Origin: JBDSLU01 sp031407765
GTDB lineage: Bacteria > Acidobacteriota > Vicinamibacteria > Vicinamibacterales > Vicinamibacteraceae
NCBI GenBank assembly: GCA_031407765.1
Contig: JANOIR010000354.1
Coordinates: 1 to 31,397 of the forward strand
Reading direction: 5' to 3'
DNA: 31,397 nt
A model generated the notes under the pieces. It was not told where the DNA came from, made no database searches, and saw nothing but the letters and a program-made list of their open reading frames with translations. Made by a program: the position numbers and the translations under genes. Below, piece after piece: positions 10,040-17,119 of this stretch; the stretch's first letter is position 1; every line of letters begins with the position of its first letter.

Positions 10040-12289
10040 CTATTCCACGAGCGCTGGCGGCCTGGTATAGGACTCCAGCAACAACTGCTGGCTGTTGACG
10101 CTGGCCGATCCGAGCGCGGCGCCGGCCGCCGCCGCCACGTAGGTACCGTCGCTCTGCAGCAGGTGGGCGCGCTCGGTGTCGCGCAGCAGCGAGTCGAGGA
10201 CCACGTTGCGCAGGTGCTGGCGCAGCTCCGGATCCCGCACCGGGCAGAGGGCCTCGACCCGGCGATCGAGGTTGCGCTCCATCAGGTCGGCGCTGCCGAT
10301 GAACACGTCCGGCTCGCCGCCGTTCTCGAAGTAATAGATGCGCGAGTGCTCGAGGAAGCGGCCGACGACCGAGCGCACCTTTATGTGGTCGCTGATGCCG
10401 GCGACGCCCGGCCGCAGGCAGCAGACGCCGCGCACGATCAGGTCGATCGGCAGACCCGCCTGCGAGGCGCGGTAGAGCGACCTGATCATCGCCGGATCGG
10501 CGACCGCGTTGTTCTTGATGATGATGTGCGCCGGGCGCCCGGCCCGCGCGTGCTCGGCCTCGCGCTCGATCAGGGCCCGCATCGCCGCGCGCAGCCCGAT
10601 CGGCGCCACCAGCAGCTCGCTGTAGGTCCGCTTGTGCGAGTAGCCGGTCAGGTAGTTGAACACCTGCGACACGTCGTCGACGATCTGCTGGTCGGCGGTG
10701 AACAGCCCGAGGTCGGTGTAGATCGCCGAGGTCGCGGCGTTGTAGTTGCCGGTGCCGACGTGCGCGTAGCGGTGGATGCCGTCGTGCTCCTTGCGCACGG
10801 CGAGGCACAGCTTGCAGTGCGTCTTCAGGTTGACGAGGCCGTAGACGACATGGATGCCGGCCGACTCGAGCCGGTTGGCCCAGGCGATGTTGTTGCGCTC
10901 GTCGAAGCGGGCCTTGAGCTCGACCAGCACGGCGACCTGCTTGCCCTGCTCGGCGGCGTCGATGAGCAGATCGACGAGCGGCGAGTTCTGGCCGATCCGG
11001 TAGAGCGTCATCTTGATCGCGACCACCAGCGGATCGGCGATCGCGGCGCGCAGGAACGACTCGAACGAGACGAAGGAGTCGAACGGGTGGTGCACCAGGT
11101 GATCCTGGTAGCGGATCTGGTCGAAGATCGTCTCGAGATCGTTGGCGTCCCACAGATTGCGCGCCACGAACGGCGGATCCTTGAGCTGCGGCCGGTGCAT
11201 CTTGATCAGCGCGCGCCAATCGCCCATGCCCATGCGATCGGCGGTGCGGACCACGACGTCCTCTTCGACCGAAAAGTTTTCGACCAGAATATTGAGGACG
11301 CGGCGTGGCATGGTCGCGTCGACCTCGAGCAGCGACAGCGCGCCGTAGCGCAGCTGCTTGAGGCCGCGATCGACGCTCTCGAGCAGGTCGTCGGCTTCGT
11401 CCTCCTGGATCACCATGTCGGTGTCGCGGATGATCCGGAAAAGGTGCGCGCCGCGCACCTCGGTGCCCGGGAACAGCTCGTGGATGTTGTGCTCGATCAC
11501 GTCCTCGAGGAACGCGAACGTCAGCCCGCCCTTGGGCGCGATGTTCTCCGGAACCGGGACGAAGCGGGGCAGCATGTCCGGGACCTTGACGCGGGCGAAC
11601 TTGGTGCGGCCCCCGTGCCGCACGACCACCGCGAGGTTCTTGCTCAGGTTCGAGATGTAGGGGAACGGATGCCCGGGATCGAAGGCGAGCGGCGTCAGCA
11701 CCGGGAAGATGTCGGTGCGGAAGAAGCTCGCCAGGTACTCGTTGATCGCCGGCGTGAAGTCGGCGACGTCCAGGAAGTGGACGCCTTCGGCGGCGAGCAG
11801 CGGCCGCAGCGCTTCGTTCCAGCAGCGTGACAGGCTCCCCATCATCGTGAGCGCCCGGCCGCGGATGGCTATCAGCTGCTGCTCGGTGTTGAGCCCGTCG
11901 GGCGACACGTCCTCGATGCCGGCGCGGTACTTCTTCAGGAGCGTCGCCAGCCGCACCATGAAGAACTCGTCGAGGTTGGTGCCGCTGATGCCGAGGAACT
12001 TGACGCGCTCGAGCAGCGGGTGGGCCGGATCCCAGGCCTGCGCGAGCACGCGCTGGTTGAACTCGAGCCAGGAGAGCTCGCGATTCAGATAGAGGGCGGG
12101 GTTCGAGAGGTCGGCCGGGTCCACCCCGCGCCAGTCGAGCGGAGGGACGACGAGAGCGGCCTTCTTTCGGCGGCGGCGGGGACGCCCTTTGCCGGTCACC
12201 CCACCGGGCGGGCCGGAGACATCCGCAAGGGCGACGCGGGGATCCTCGGCCGGCTGCGAATCGACATCTCTATCGTGTCTATCGGGCAC
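10040..12289 (-). CDS. ppk1: polyphosphate kinase PPK1
   Basis: A 749-residue enzyme that polymerises the gamma-phosphate of ATP into polyphosphate and can run in reverse. The PPK1 hallmark LNRELSWLEFNQRVL is near residue 68. The catalytic histidine is H510 in RYAHVGTGNYN and the second conserved histidine is H588 in HIIIKNNAVADP; the C-terminal domain has FIGSADLMERNLDRRVE. The first ~65 residues are an extra, basic and disordered-looking extension (GKGRPRRRRKKAA) not needed for the core. The GTG start at 12289 lies 39 bp downstream of the DUF4920 gene, so the two are probably co-transcribed. Confidence 0.96.
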   Translation of the reverse strand: MPDRHDRDVDSQPAEDPRVALADVSGPPGGVTGKGRPRRRRKKAALVVPPLDWRGVDPADLSNPALYLNRELSWLEFNQRVLAQAWDPAHPLLERVKFLGISGTNLDEFFMVRLATLLKKYRAGIEDVSPDGLNTEQQLIAIRGRALTMMGSLSRCWNEALRPLLAAEGVHFLDVADFTPAINEYLASFFRTDIFPVLTPLAFDPGHPFPYISNLSKNLAVVVRHGGRTKFARVKVPDMLPRFVPVPENIAPKGGLTFAFLEDVIEHNIHELFPGTEVRGAHLFRIIRDTDMVIQEDEADDLLESVDRGLKQLRYGALSLLEVDATMPRRVLNILVENFSVEEDVVVRTADRMGMGDWRALIKMHRPQLKDPPFVARNLWDANDLETIFDQIRYQDHLVHHPFDSFVSFESFLRAAIADPLVVAIKMTLYRIGQNSPLVDLLIDAAEQGKQVAVLVELKARFDERNNIAWANRLESAGIHVVYGLVNLKTHCKLCLAVRKEHDGIHRYAHVGTGNYNAATSAIYTDLGLFTADQQIVDDVSQVFNYLTGYSHKRTYSELLVAPIGLRAAMRALIEREAEHARAGRPAHIIIKNNAVADPAMIRSLYRASQAGLPIDLIVRGVCCLRPGVAGISDHIKVRSVVGRFLEHSRIYYFENGGEPDVFIGSADLMERNLDRRVEALCPVRDPELRQHLRNVVLDSLLRDTERAHLLQSDGTYVAAAAGAALGSASVNSQQLLLESYTRPPALVE

Positions 12290-12328
12290 GAATTCGGCAA
12301 CCTACCAGAGCCGTATGACGAATCGGTT

Positions 12329-12757
12329 TCAACGGAGCACGGCGCCGGTGACTTCGAGCTGATAGGACGGAGCCGTAGCGGGCGCGCCCGCCTCGCCGGC
12401 GTGGTGATCCGCGGCGGCGACGGCTTTCAGGACCCCCTGTGCGACGGCGGTGCGTCCCTTGGCCGACACGGGGAAGACGATCACGCCGTCATCGACCTTC
12501 AGGCGCAGCGTCGCCGTGGCGGCCCCATCGCCCGCGGGTGCGAGCGTCATCCAGCACCCCATGTGCTCGCAGACGGCCGTGACCACCCCTTCGACACGCA
12601 CCGTCTGCCCGGCGAAGGCGGCGGGCTTCGCGATGACGTCGGCAAGGGGCGTGGTGGCCTGGAGCGTCACGCCAGAACCGAGGGTCTTGTCCGCGGCGGC
12701 GCCGGCGAGCGGGGCCGTGGCGAGGACGGCGAACAGCAGGGCAGCGGAAGCGCGCAT
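12329..12757 (-). CDS. secreted DUF4920-type protein
   Basis: A 142-residue exported protein with signal peptide MRASAALLFAVLATAPLAGA. The remainder fits the DUF4920 OB-fold family: a block FAGQTVRVEGVVTAVCEHMG then CWMTL near residues 48-72, with the paired cysteines in CEHMGCWM, and a later VDDGVIVFPVSAKGRTAVAQ. In the family this fold is thought to be periplasmic, perhaps binding a metal through the Cys/His motif; the function is not established. ATG 12757 is preferred over ATG 12766, which falls inside the TACAAT promoter box. It is first in an apparent operon with ppk1. Confidence 0.8.
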   Translation of the reverse strand: MRASAALLFAVLATAPLAGAAADKTLGSGVTLQATTPLADVIAKPAAFAGQTVRVEGVVTAVCEHMGCWMTLAPAGDGAATATLRLKVDDGVIVFPVSAKGRTAVAQGVLKAVAAADHHAGEAGAPATAPSYQLEVTGAVLR

Positions 12758-12764
12758 GCCGGGC

Positions 12765-12770
12765 ATTGTA
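12765..12770 (-). promoter_or_regulatory. -10 box 7 nt before the DUF4920 start
   Basis: On the minus strand TACAAT is followed by 7 nt and then ATG 12757. There is no Shine-Dalgarno sequence. Transcription would start at or next to the ATG, giving a leaderless mRNA. The -35 region is not recognisable. Confidence 0.45.
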
Positions 12771-12835
12771 CGTCGGCGGCCGCTGCCAGTCGCGTGGCGG
12801 AGCCGCTGCGTGAGAGCGCGGCCGCCAGCCAGGGA

Positions 12836-12841
12836 TAGAAT
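12836..12841 (+). promoter_or_regulatory. -10 box just before the FliK-like gene
   Basis: TAGAAT lies 9 nt before ATG 12851, divergent from the DUF4920 promoter 65 bp away. Expected transcription start is about 3 nt before the ATG, and no Shine-Dalgarno sequence could fit in the leader. Confidence 0.4.
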
Positions 12842-12850
12842 CGATGCCGT

Positions 12851-14002
12851 ATGGACGTGCCCCGTATCCCACCGATCCCTCCGGTGGAGAGCGTGGACAG
12901 CGGCACGCAGGGGACCGGCGATCGCCCGGCCCGCGGCAGCGGCGACCTGCCATTCGGGCCGGGCCAGAAGCTCTTCGCCCAGGTGGTCCAAGTGCTGGCC
13001 GAAGGCAGCGCCGTCCTCGACGTCGGCGGCGAGCAGCTGCTCGCCTCGACGCCCCTCCCGGTGCGCGCTGGCGACCTGCTGCCGGTCGTCGTGCGCGGCG
13101 TCGGCGCTGTGGTCGAGCTGGACCTCGAAGCGCCGCCGATCGCCTTTTCGGAACGGGCCTACGCCGTTGCCGCGGTGCGGCAGGCATTGCAGCAGGCGGC
13201 CCCGTCCACGCCGCTCACGGCTGCCGAGCTGGATGTCCTCGCGCGCGCGCTGGAGGGTGCCAACTGGGGCGGCGGGCCGGCGGGCCTGTCACCGCGCGAT
13301 CGGCTGCTCGCGCTGGTCCGGCCCATGCCCCTGGGGCGGGACGCCGCGCCGCTCGTGGATGCACTCCGCGATCGCCTCTCGTCAGGGGGAGCGTTCTTCG
13401 AGTCGCACGCTGCACGCGCCCTCGATCACGGCGGCCTCACCACCGTGCCGGCCGATCTGCTCGGGGACCTGCGCTGGCTGCTGGCAGCGCTCGGCCGCGA
13501 GACGAATACGCAGCCCGAGATCGAGACGCTGCGCCAGCGGCTGATCCACGACGTCGCCACCCGCCAGCTCGACGTCGCCCTGGCGCGCGAGAAGGAGGGC
13601 GCGGTCCGCATCGATATTCCCCTGACGTTCGGACACGTCGACGCCGCGGCGCAGCTCACGGTGAAGGACGACGGGCCGCCGCCGCGCGCCGGCGAACGTC
13701 CCCGCGGCCGGGCCATCACGCTGACCGTCGCCCACCCCGACCTCGGTCCCATCGAAGCGGCAGCGCAATGGCAGCCGGCCGGCGCGGCCGGCGACCTGCA
13801 GGTCCGCTTCTCGGTTCGCGACGCCGAGGCGGCCTCGGCGCTGGCACCGTCGACGGCCGATCTCTCGGCGCGTCTGCAGGCGGCCGGCTTCCGTCACGTC
13901 GGCGTCTCGGTGGTCGTCGATCCCGAGGCAGGGAAGGCCGCGCCCGACGAAGGGCCCGACGAGCCGCCGCCCGGCGGCTCCATCCTCTCGGCACTCGCGT
14001 GA
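12851..14002 (+). CDS. FliK-like flagellar hook-length control domain protein
   Basis: A 383-residue protein. The N-terminal part (about 35-95) is a beta-rich domain (FAQVVQVLAEGSAVLDVGGE) and the middle is helical. The C-terminal part (about 280-370) matches the FliK C-terminal hook domain: ITLTVAHPDLGPIEAAAQW, then LQVRFSVRDAEAASAL and LSARLQAAGFRHVGVSVVVD. In the family this domain contacts FlhB to switch export from hook to filament subunits. The gene is followed after 4 bp by an FlhB-tail protein, which supports the assignment. No other flagellar gene is in the window. It starts with an apparently near-leaderless mRNA. Confidence 0.75.
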   Translation: MDVPRIPPIPPVESVDSGTQGTGDRPARGSGDLPFGPGQKLFAQVVQVLAEGSAVLDVGGEQLLASTPLPVRAGDLLPVVVRGVGAVVELDLEAPPIAFSERAYAVAAVRQALQQAAPSTPLTAAELDVLARALEGANWGGGPAGLSPRDRLLALVRPMPLGRDAAPLVDALRDRLSSGGAFFESHAARALDHGGLTTVPADLLGDLRWLLAALGRETNTQPEIETLRQRLIHDVATRQLDVALAREKEGAVRIDIPLTFGHVDAAAQLTVKDDGPPPRAGERPRGRAITLTVAHPDLGPIEAAAQWQPAGAAGDLQVRFSVRDAEAASALAPSTADLSARLQAAGFRHVGVSVVVDPEAGKAAPDEGPDEPPPGGSILSALA

Positions 14003-14006
14003 CGCG

Positions 14007-14285
14007 ATGAGCCAGCCACGCCTGCGTGTCGCCGCGTTGCGCTATGACCATCCCAAGGATCGGGCGCCGAAGCTCGTGGCGCGAGGCGACGGGCATGTCG
14101 CCGAGCGCATCCTCGCGGTGGCGCGCGAGCACGGCATCCCGGTGCACGAGGACCGCGAGCTGGTCGACGTGCTGGCCCGCCTCGACCTCGAGGAGGACAT
14201 CCCGCTGGAGGTCTACCAGGTGGTCTCCGAGATCCTGGCCTTTCTCTACCGCGCGCACCTCATCGCCGGGCGCGGCCTCGTGTGA
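14007..14285 (+). CDS. FlhB C-terminal-domain-like export protein (FlhX type)
   Basis: A 92-residue protein corresponding to the cytoplasmic tail of FlhB/YscU: VAALRYDHPKDRAPKLVARG, AERILAVAREHGIPVHEDRE, then LARLDLEEDIPLEVYQVVSE and ILAFLYRAH. It has no membrane part and lacks the NPTH autocleavage motif that precedes VALRY in true FlhB (here RLRVAALRY). Standalone FlhX/FlhB-like proteins can substitute for the cleaved FlhB tail in export gating. It sits 4 bp after the FliK-like gene, its expected partner. Confidence 0.85.
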   Translation: MSQPRLRVAALRYDHPKDRAPKLVARGDGHVAERILAVAREHGIPVHEDRELVDVLARLDLEEDIPLEVYQVVSEILAFLYRAHLIAGRGLV

Positions 14286-14309
14286 GACGCCGCGGCGCGG
14301 CCCGCGCGC

Positions 14310-14315
14310 TATAAT
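14310..14315 (+). promoter_or_regulatory. -10 box of the ABM-like gene
   Basis: A perfect TATAAT is placed 38 nt before GTG 14354, leaving room for a leader that contains AGGGAGG. The -35 region is not recognisable. Confidence 0.5.
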
Positions 14316-14353
14316 CCGGCCCGGTTCCCCACGCCGCGCCCAGGGAGGTATTT

Positions 14354-14701
14354 GTGCTCGCAGTCGTCTGGCAATTCGACGTGCAGGCCGGGGTCCAGGA
14401 CGAGTTCGAGAGGCTGCACGGCGCCGACGGCGCGTGGACGGCGCTGTCGCGCCGCAGCCGATCCTTCCTCGGCAGCTCGTTCCTGAAGGATCTGGCGACG
14501 CCTGGCCGCTACCTGCTCCTCGAGTACTGGAGCGAGATGATGGTCTACGAGAAGCACCTGGCCGACTTTTCGGACAACGTCGAGGAGCTGAAGAGCCAGC
14601 GCGCGGCGATGGTCCGCGAGACCCTGCCGCTCGGCATCTTCGACGCCCTCGACGTCCCCGAACGCTACGGCCCGACCTGGTCGGTCCGCGACGGGCGCTA
14701 G
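14354..14701 (+). CDS. ABM-like dimeric alpha/beta-barrel protein
   Basis: A 115-residue cytoplasmic protein beginning at GTG 14354, with AGGGAGG 6 nt upstream. The pattern is that of a dimeric alpha+beta barrel of the antibiotic-biosynthesis-monooxygenase-like group: strand VVWQFDVQAG, helix VQDEFERLHGADGAWTAL, then SFLGSSFLKDLATPGRYLLL and EYWSEMMVYEKHLADF. Family members range from haem-degrading and quinone monooxygenases to non-catalytic proteins. No residue here fixes the reaction, and no cofactor motif is visible. It stands alone with its own TATAAT promoter. Confidence 0.75.
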   Translation: MLAVVWQFDVQAGVQDEFERLHGADGAWTALSRRSRSFLGSSFLKDLATPGRYLLLEYWSEMMVYEKHLADFSDNVEELKSQRAAMVRETLPLGIFDALDVPERYGPTWSVRDGR

Positions 14702-14751
14702 CTCGCTCCGGTGGGGAGCGGACGCCTGAAGCGGCGCGCCACGCCCCACTG

Positions 14752-14855
14752 AACACGCGTCGCCCGCGTGCGGCGCCATGGCGCGCCGAGCGCCGCGAAT
14801 AGCAAGCCGCACGCTTCGAAGGGCGACCGCGGGCGGTCCTGAGGGGACCGCCCGC
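14752..14855 (-). repeat. structured GC-rich dispersed repeat, copy B
   Basis: Read on the minus strand this begins 6 nt after the DUF2911 stop with an 11-bp hairpin, then a GC-rich spacer, then a 25-nt core (14780-14804). The core matches 23 of 25 bases at 27843-27867 on the plus strand, and the GGCGCCG...ACGCGGGCG segment beyond it also matches. The order hairpin-spacer-core-tail is the same in both copies. Confidence 0.6.
14829..14855 (-). terminator. hairpin terminator of the hem-rocF operon
   Basis: GCGGGCGGTCC (14829-14839) pairs perfectly with GGACCGCCCGC (14845-14855) around a 5-nt loop, 6 nt past the DUF2911 stop codon. It lacks a U tract. It forms the first part of the dispersed repeat, copy B. 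Confidence 0.55.
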
Positions 14856-14861
14856 CAACCA

Positions 14862-15401
14862 TCAGTGGACCATGAACGGCGTGGTGGCGCGCGTCGCGCC
14901 CCAGTCGATGTTCAGTGTCGGGCTGCCCTTGACGTCGACGATTTCGATCGTCAGTTTTTCGACCGGCTTGGGCAGCTTCTCCACTTTGAGATCGGCACGA
15001 CCGAGATCCTGGGCCTCCTGGTACTCGGTGCCCCACTGACCGGTCTGCTTGTTGATCACGAGCTTCCACCCGGTCGGGCTCGGCACGGTAAACAGCGTGT
15101 ACGTACCGGCGGGCACCATCAGGCTGCCGAACATCAGCGGCTTGTCGGTCGTCAGCGTCGTCGCCTCGTCGGCGCCGGTGCGCCAGATCTTCCCGGCCGG
15201 CGTCAGCGTCTCGACGGGGCGACCCTTGAGGGACGGCCGGCCGTAGCTGATCGTGATCTTGGCGCCGCCGGTCGCCCATTCCACCGTCTCGTGCGGGCTG
15301 CCGCCGCCGCCGATCTTGGTCGAGACGACCTTCTGCGCGGTCACCGTCGTGGCGGCGACGGCGAGCGCGACGCCGGCCATCGTGATCGATCGAACGAACA
15401 T
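14862..15401 (-). CDS. secreted DUF2911 protein
   Basis: A 179-residue exported protein with GGAGG 8 nt before ATG 15401. Signal peptide about 1-22 (FVRSITMAGVALAVAATTVT). The body carries the DUF2911 pattern: ITISYGRPSLKGRPV, the G-K-I-W-R-T-G-A-D-E-A-T motif near residues 69-80, VPAGTYTLFTVP, and WGTEYQEAQDLGR. The fold is beta-sandwich-like and the function unknown; the family is common in Acidobacteriota and Bacteroidota. It is the last gene of the apparent hemE operon, 29 bp after rocF. Confidence 0.93.
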   Translation of the reverse strand: MFVRSITMAGVALAVAATTVTAQKVVSTKIGGGGSPHETVEWATGGAKITISYGRPSLKGRPVETLTPAGKIWRTGADEATTLTTDKPLMFGSLMVPAGTYTLFTVPSPTGWKLVINKQTGQWGTEYQEAQDLGRADLKVEKLPKPVEKLTIEIVDVKGSPTLNIDWGATRATTPFMVH

Positions 15402-15430
15402 GTGTGTGTCCTCCGTGAGTTGCCGAAAGT

Positions 15431-16339
15431 CTAGAGAATCCCCATCCCGAACGCCGATGCGGCGAGCTCGGCGGCGAGGATGGCGGTGGCGTTCTGGACG
15501 TCGAGCACGGGATTGACCTCGACGAGGTCGAGGGCCAGCAGTCGACCGGAGTCGGCGACCATTTCCATGAGCAGGTGCGCCTCACGGTAGTCGAGGCCGC
15601 CCTTGACCGGCGTGCCGACGCCGGGCGCGATCGACGGATCGCAGACGTCGAGATCGAACGAGACGTGGACGCCGACGGTGCCGTTCGCGGCGTGTGCGAG
15701 GGCCTGCTCGGTGACCGCGTAGATGCCGAGGCGATCGATGTCCTTGAGCGTGAAGACGAGGACGCCCGAGGCGCGCACCGCCGCCTTCTCGCGCTCGTCG
15801 AGGTTGCGCACGCCGATGAGGACGGTGTGCGATGGCAGGACCTTCGGCGCGAAGCCACCGACGTCGGCGAGCGCCGCCGGCGCCGAGCCGAGCAGCGCTG
15901 CCAGCGGCATGCCGTGGACGTTGCCGGAGAGCGTCGTCTCCGGCGTGTTCATGTCGCCGTGCGCGTCGACCCAGATGAGGCCGAGCGGGCGTCCGTCGCG
16001 TCGCGCGAGGCTGGCCGAAGCCGCAACCGAGCCGGCGCCGAGGCTGTGATCGCCGCCGAGGACGATCGGGATGCCGCCTTCGAACAGGACGTCGCGCGAC
16101 CGATCGTGGAGGGCCTGGCAGACGCGGGCGATCTCGCCGAGATAGCGCTGCCGCGGATCGCCGGGCGGCGTGGTTTCCTGGGTCGGCGTGTCGACGTCGC
16201 CGAGATCGAGCACCTCGTGGCCGAGACTGGCAAGGCGACTGGCGAGCCCCGCGATCCGCACCGCGGACGGTCCCATGTCGACGCCGCGGCGGCCGCCGCC
16301 GAGATCGAGCGGGACGCCCACGATGCCGATCCGGCTCAT
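15431..16339 (-). CDS. rocF: arginase
   Basis: A 302-residue cytoplasmic enzyme hydrolysing L-arginine to ornithine and urea with a binuclear Mn centre. All metal ligands of the ureohydrolase family are present: H98 in GGDHS, D125/H127/D129 in WVDAHGDMNTP, and D229/D231 in SFDLDVCDP. The substrate loop SGNVHGMPLA is near 138-147, and the N-terminus (GVPLDLGGGRRGVDMGPSA) is the arginase form rather than agmatinase. The protein is close to the usual ~300 residues. It starts 9 bp after the methyltransferase stop, inside a co-directional cluster. Confidence 0.96.
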   Translation of the reverse strand: MSRIGIVGVPLDLGGGRRGVDMGPSAVRIAGLASRLASLGHEVLDLGDVDTPTQETTPPGDPRQRYLGEIARVCQALHDRSRDVLFEGGIPIVLGGDHSLGAGSVAASASLARRDGRPLGLIWVDAHGDMNTPETTLSGNVHGMPLAALLGSAPAALADVGGFAPKVLPSHTVLIGVRNLDEREKAAVRASGVLVFTLKDIDRLGIYAVTEQALAHAANGTVGVHVSFDLDVCDPSIAPGVGTPVKGGLDYREAHLLMEMVADSGRLLALDLVEVNPVLDVQNATAILAAELAASAFGMGIL

Positions 16340-16348
16340 GAGCTCATC

Positions 16349-17104
16349 TCACGACCGGGCGCGGCGCTTGTAGGAGATCGACACGCCTTCGCCGCCGGGC
16401 GCGACGATCGACGTGAACAGATTGGGATGCGTGGCGATGCGATCGAGGAAGTCGCTCATCTCGCTCTTCTTGTTGATCACGTTGTGACCGAGGAAGAGTC
16501 CGCCGTCGTCGAGGCGCGGATACGTCAGATCGAAGAACTTGATGTAGTCGCGTTTCCAGGCGTCGACGAAGATGCAGTCGAAGGTGCCGGTGAGCTTGGG
16601 GATCTCGACGAAGGCGTCGCCCGGGATGACCTGGACGATGTCGTCGAGGCCGGCCCGCTTGACGTTGGCGGCGGCCTCTTTGGCGCGTACCGGGTCGTAC
16701 TCGATGGTCACGAGCCGGCCGCCGGTCTCGCGCATGGCCATCCCGATCCAGATCGCGCTATAGCCTTGCGCGGCGCCGATCTCGAGCGCCCGCTTGCGGC
16801 CCGTGGACGCGACCAGCATGCGCAGGAACTGGCCGTCCTCGGGCGACACCGCCAGCTGGCTGGTATCGCCGCGCTTGATGTCCTCGAGGATGGCCGAGAT
16901 TGGAGGAGGCACCTGGCCCGGAGCGACGGCCGGCGCCGCCGCTGCCGCGGTCGCGCCTGGCGGGGCGGCCCCGGCCGATGCGGGCGGCGTGCTGGCGGAG
17001 GCGGCCTCGGGTTGGCGGCAGCCGGCGACCAGCGCGGAGAAGGCGAGCGCGGCAGCGATCAGCTGAGCCGGCGCGGGAACAATCGTCGAGACGCGAATCG
17101 GCAT
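16349..17104 (-). CDS. O-methyltransferase with lipoprotein signal
   Basis: A 251-residue protein. The N-terminus is a lipoprotein signal (AAALAFSALVAGC) with predicted lipidated Cys29, followed by an Ala/Pro-rich linker to about residue 68. The rest is a class I SAM-dependent methyltransferase of the metal-dependent catechol/caffeoyl-CoA type: motif I EIGAAQG (108-114), acidic loop IEYDP (135-139), and DAWKRDY (181-187). The usual metal-binding Asp-Asn pair after GG is His207-Asn208 (GGLFLGHNV). ATG 17104 is used in place of a TTG two codons earlier. Export of a SAM enzyme is puzzling because SAM is cytoplasmic; the real location is unknown. It sits between hemY and rocF with gaps of 15 and 9 bp. 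Confidence 0.85.
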   Translation of the reverse strand: MPIRVSTIVPAPAQLIAAALAFSALVAGCRQPEAASASTPPASAGAAPPGATAAAAAPAVAPGQVPPPISAILEDIKRGDTSQLAVSPEDGQFLRMLVASTGRKRALEIGAAQGYSAIWIGMAMRETGGRLVTIEYDPVRAKEAAANVKRAGLDDIVQVIPGDAFVEIPKLTGTFDCIFVDAWKRDYIKFFDLTYPRLDDGGLFLGHNVINKKSEMSDFLDRIATHPNLFTSIVAPGGEGVSISYKRRARS

Positions 17105-17119
17105 GGACAATCGCGCATC

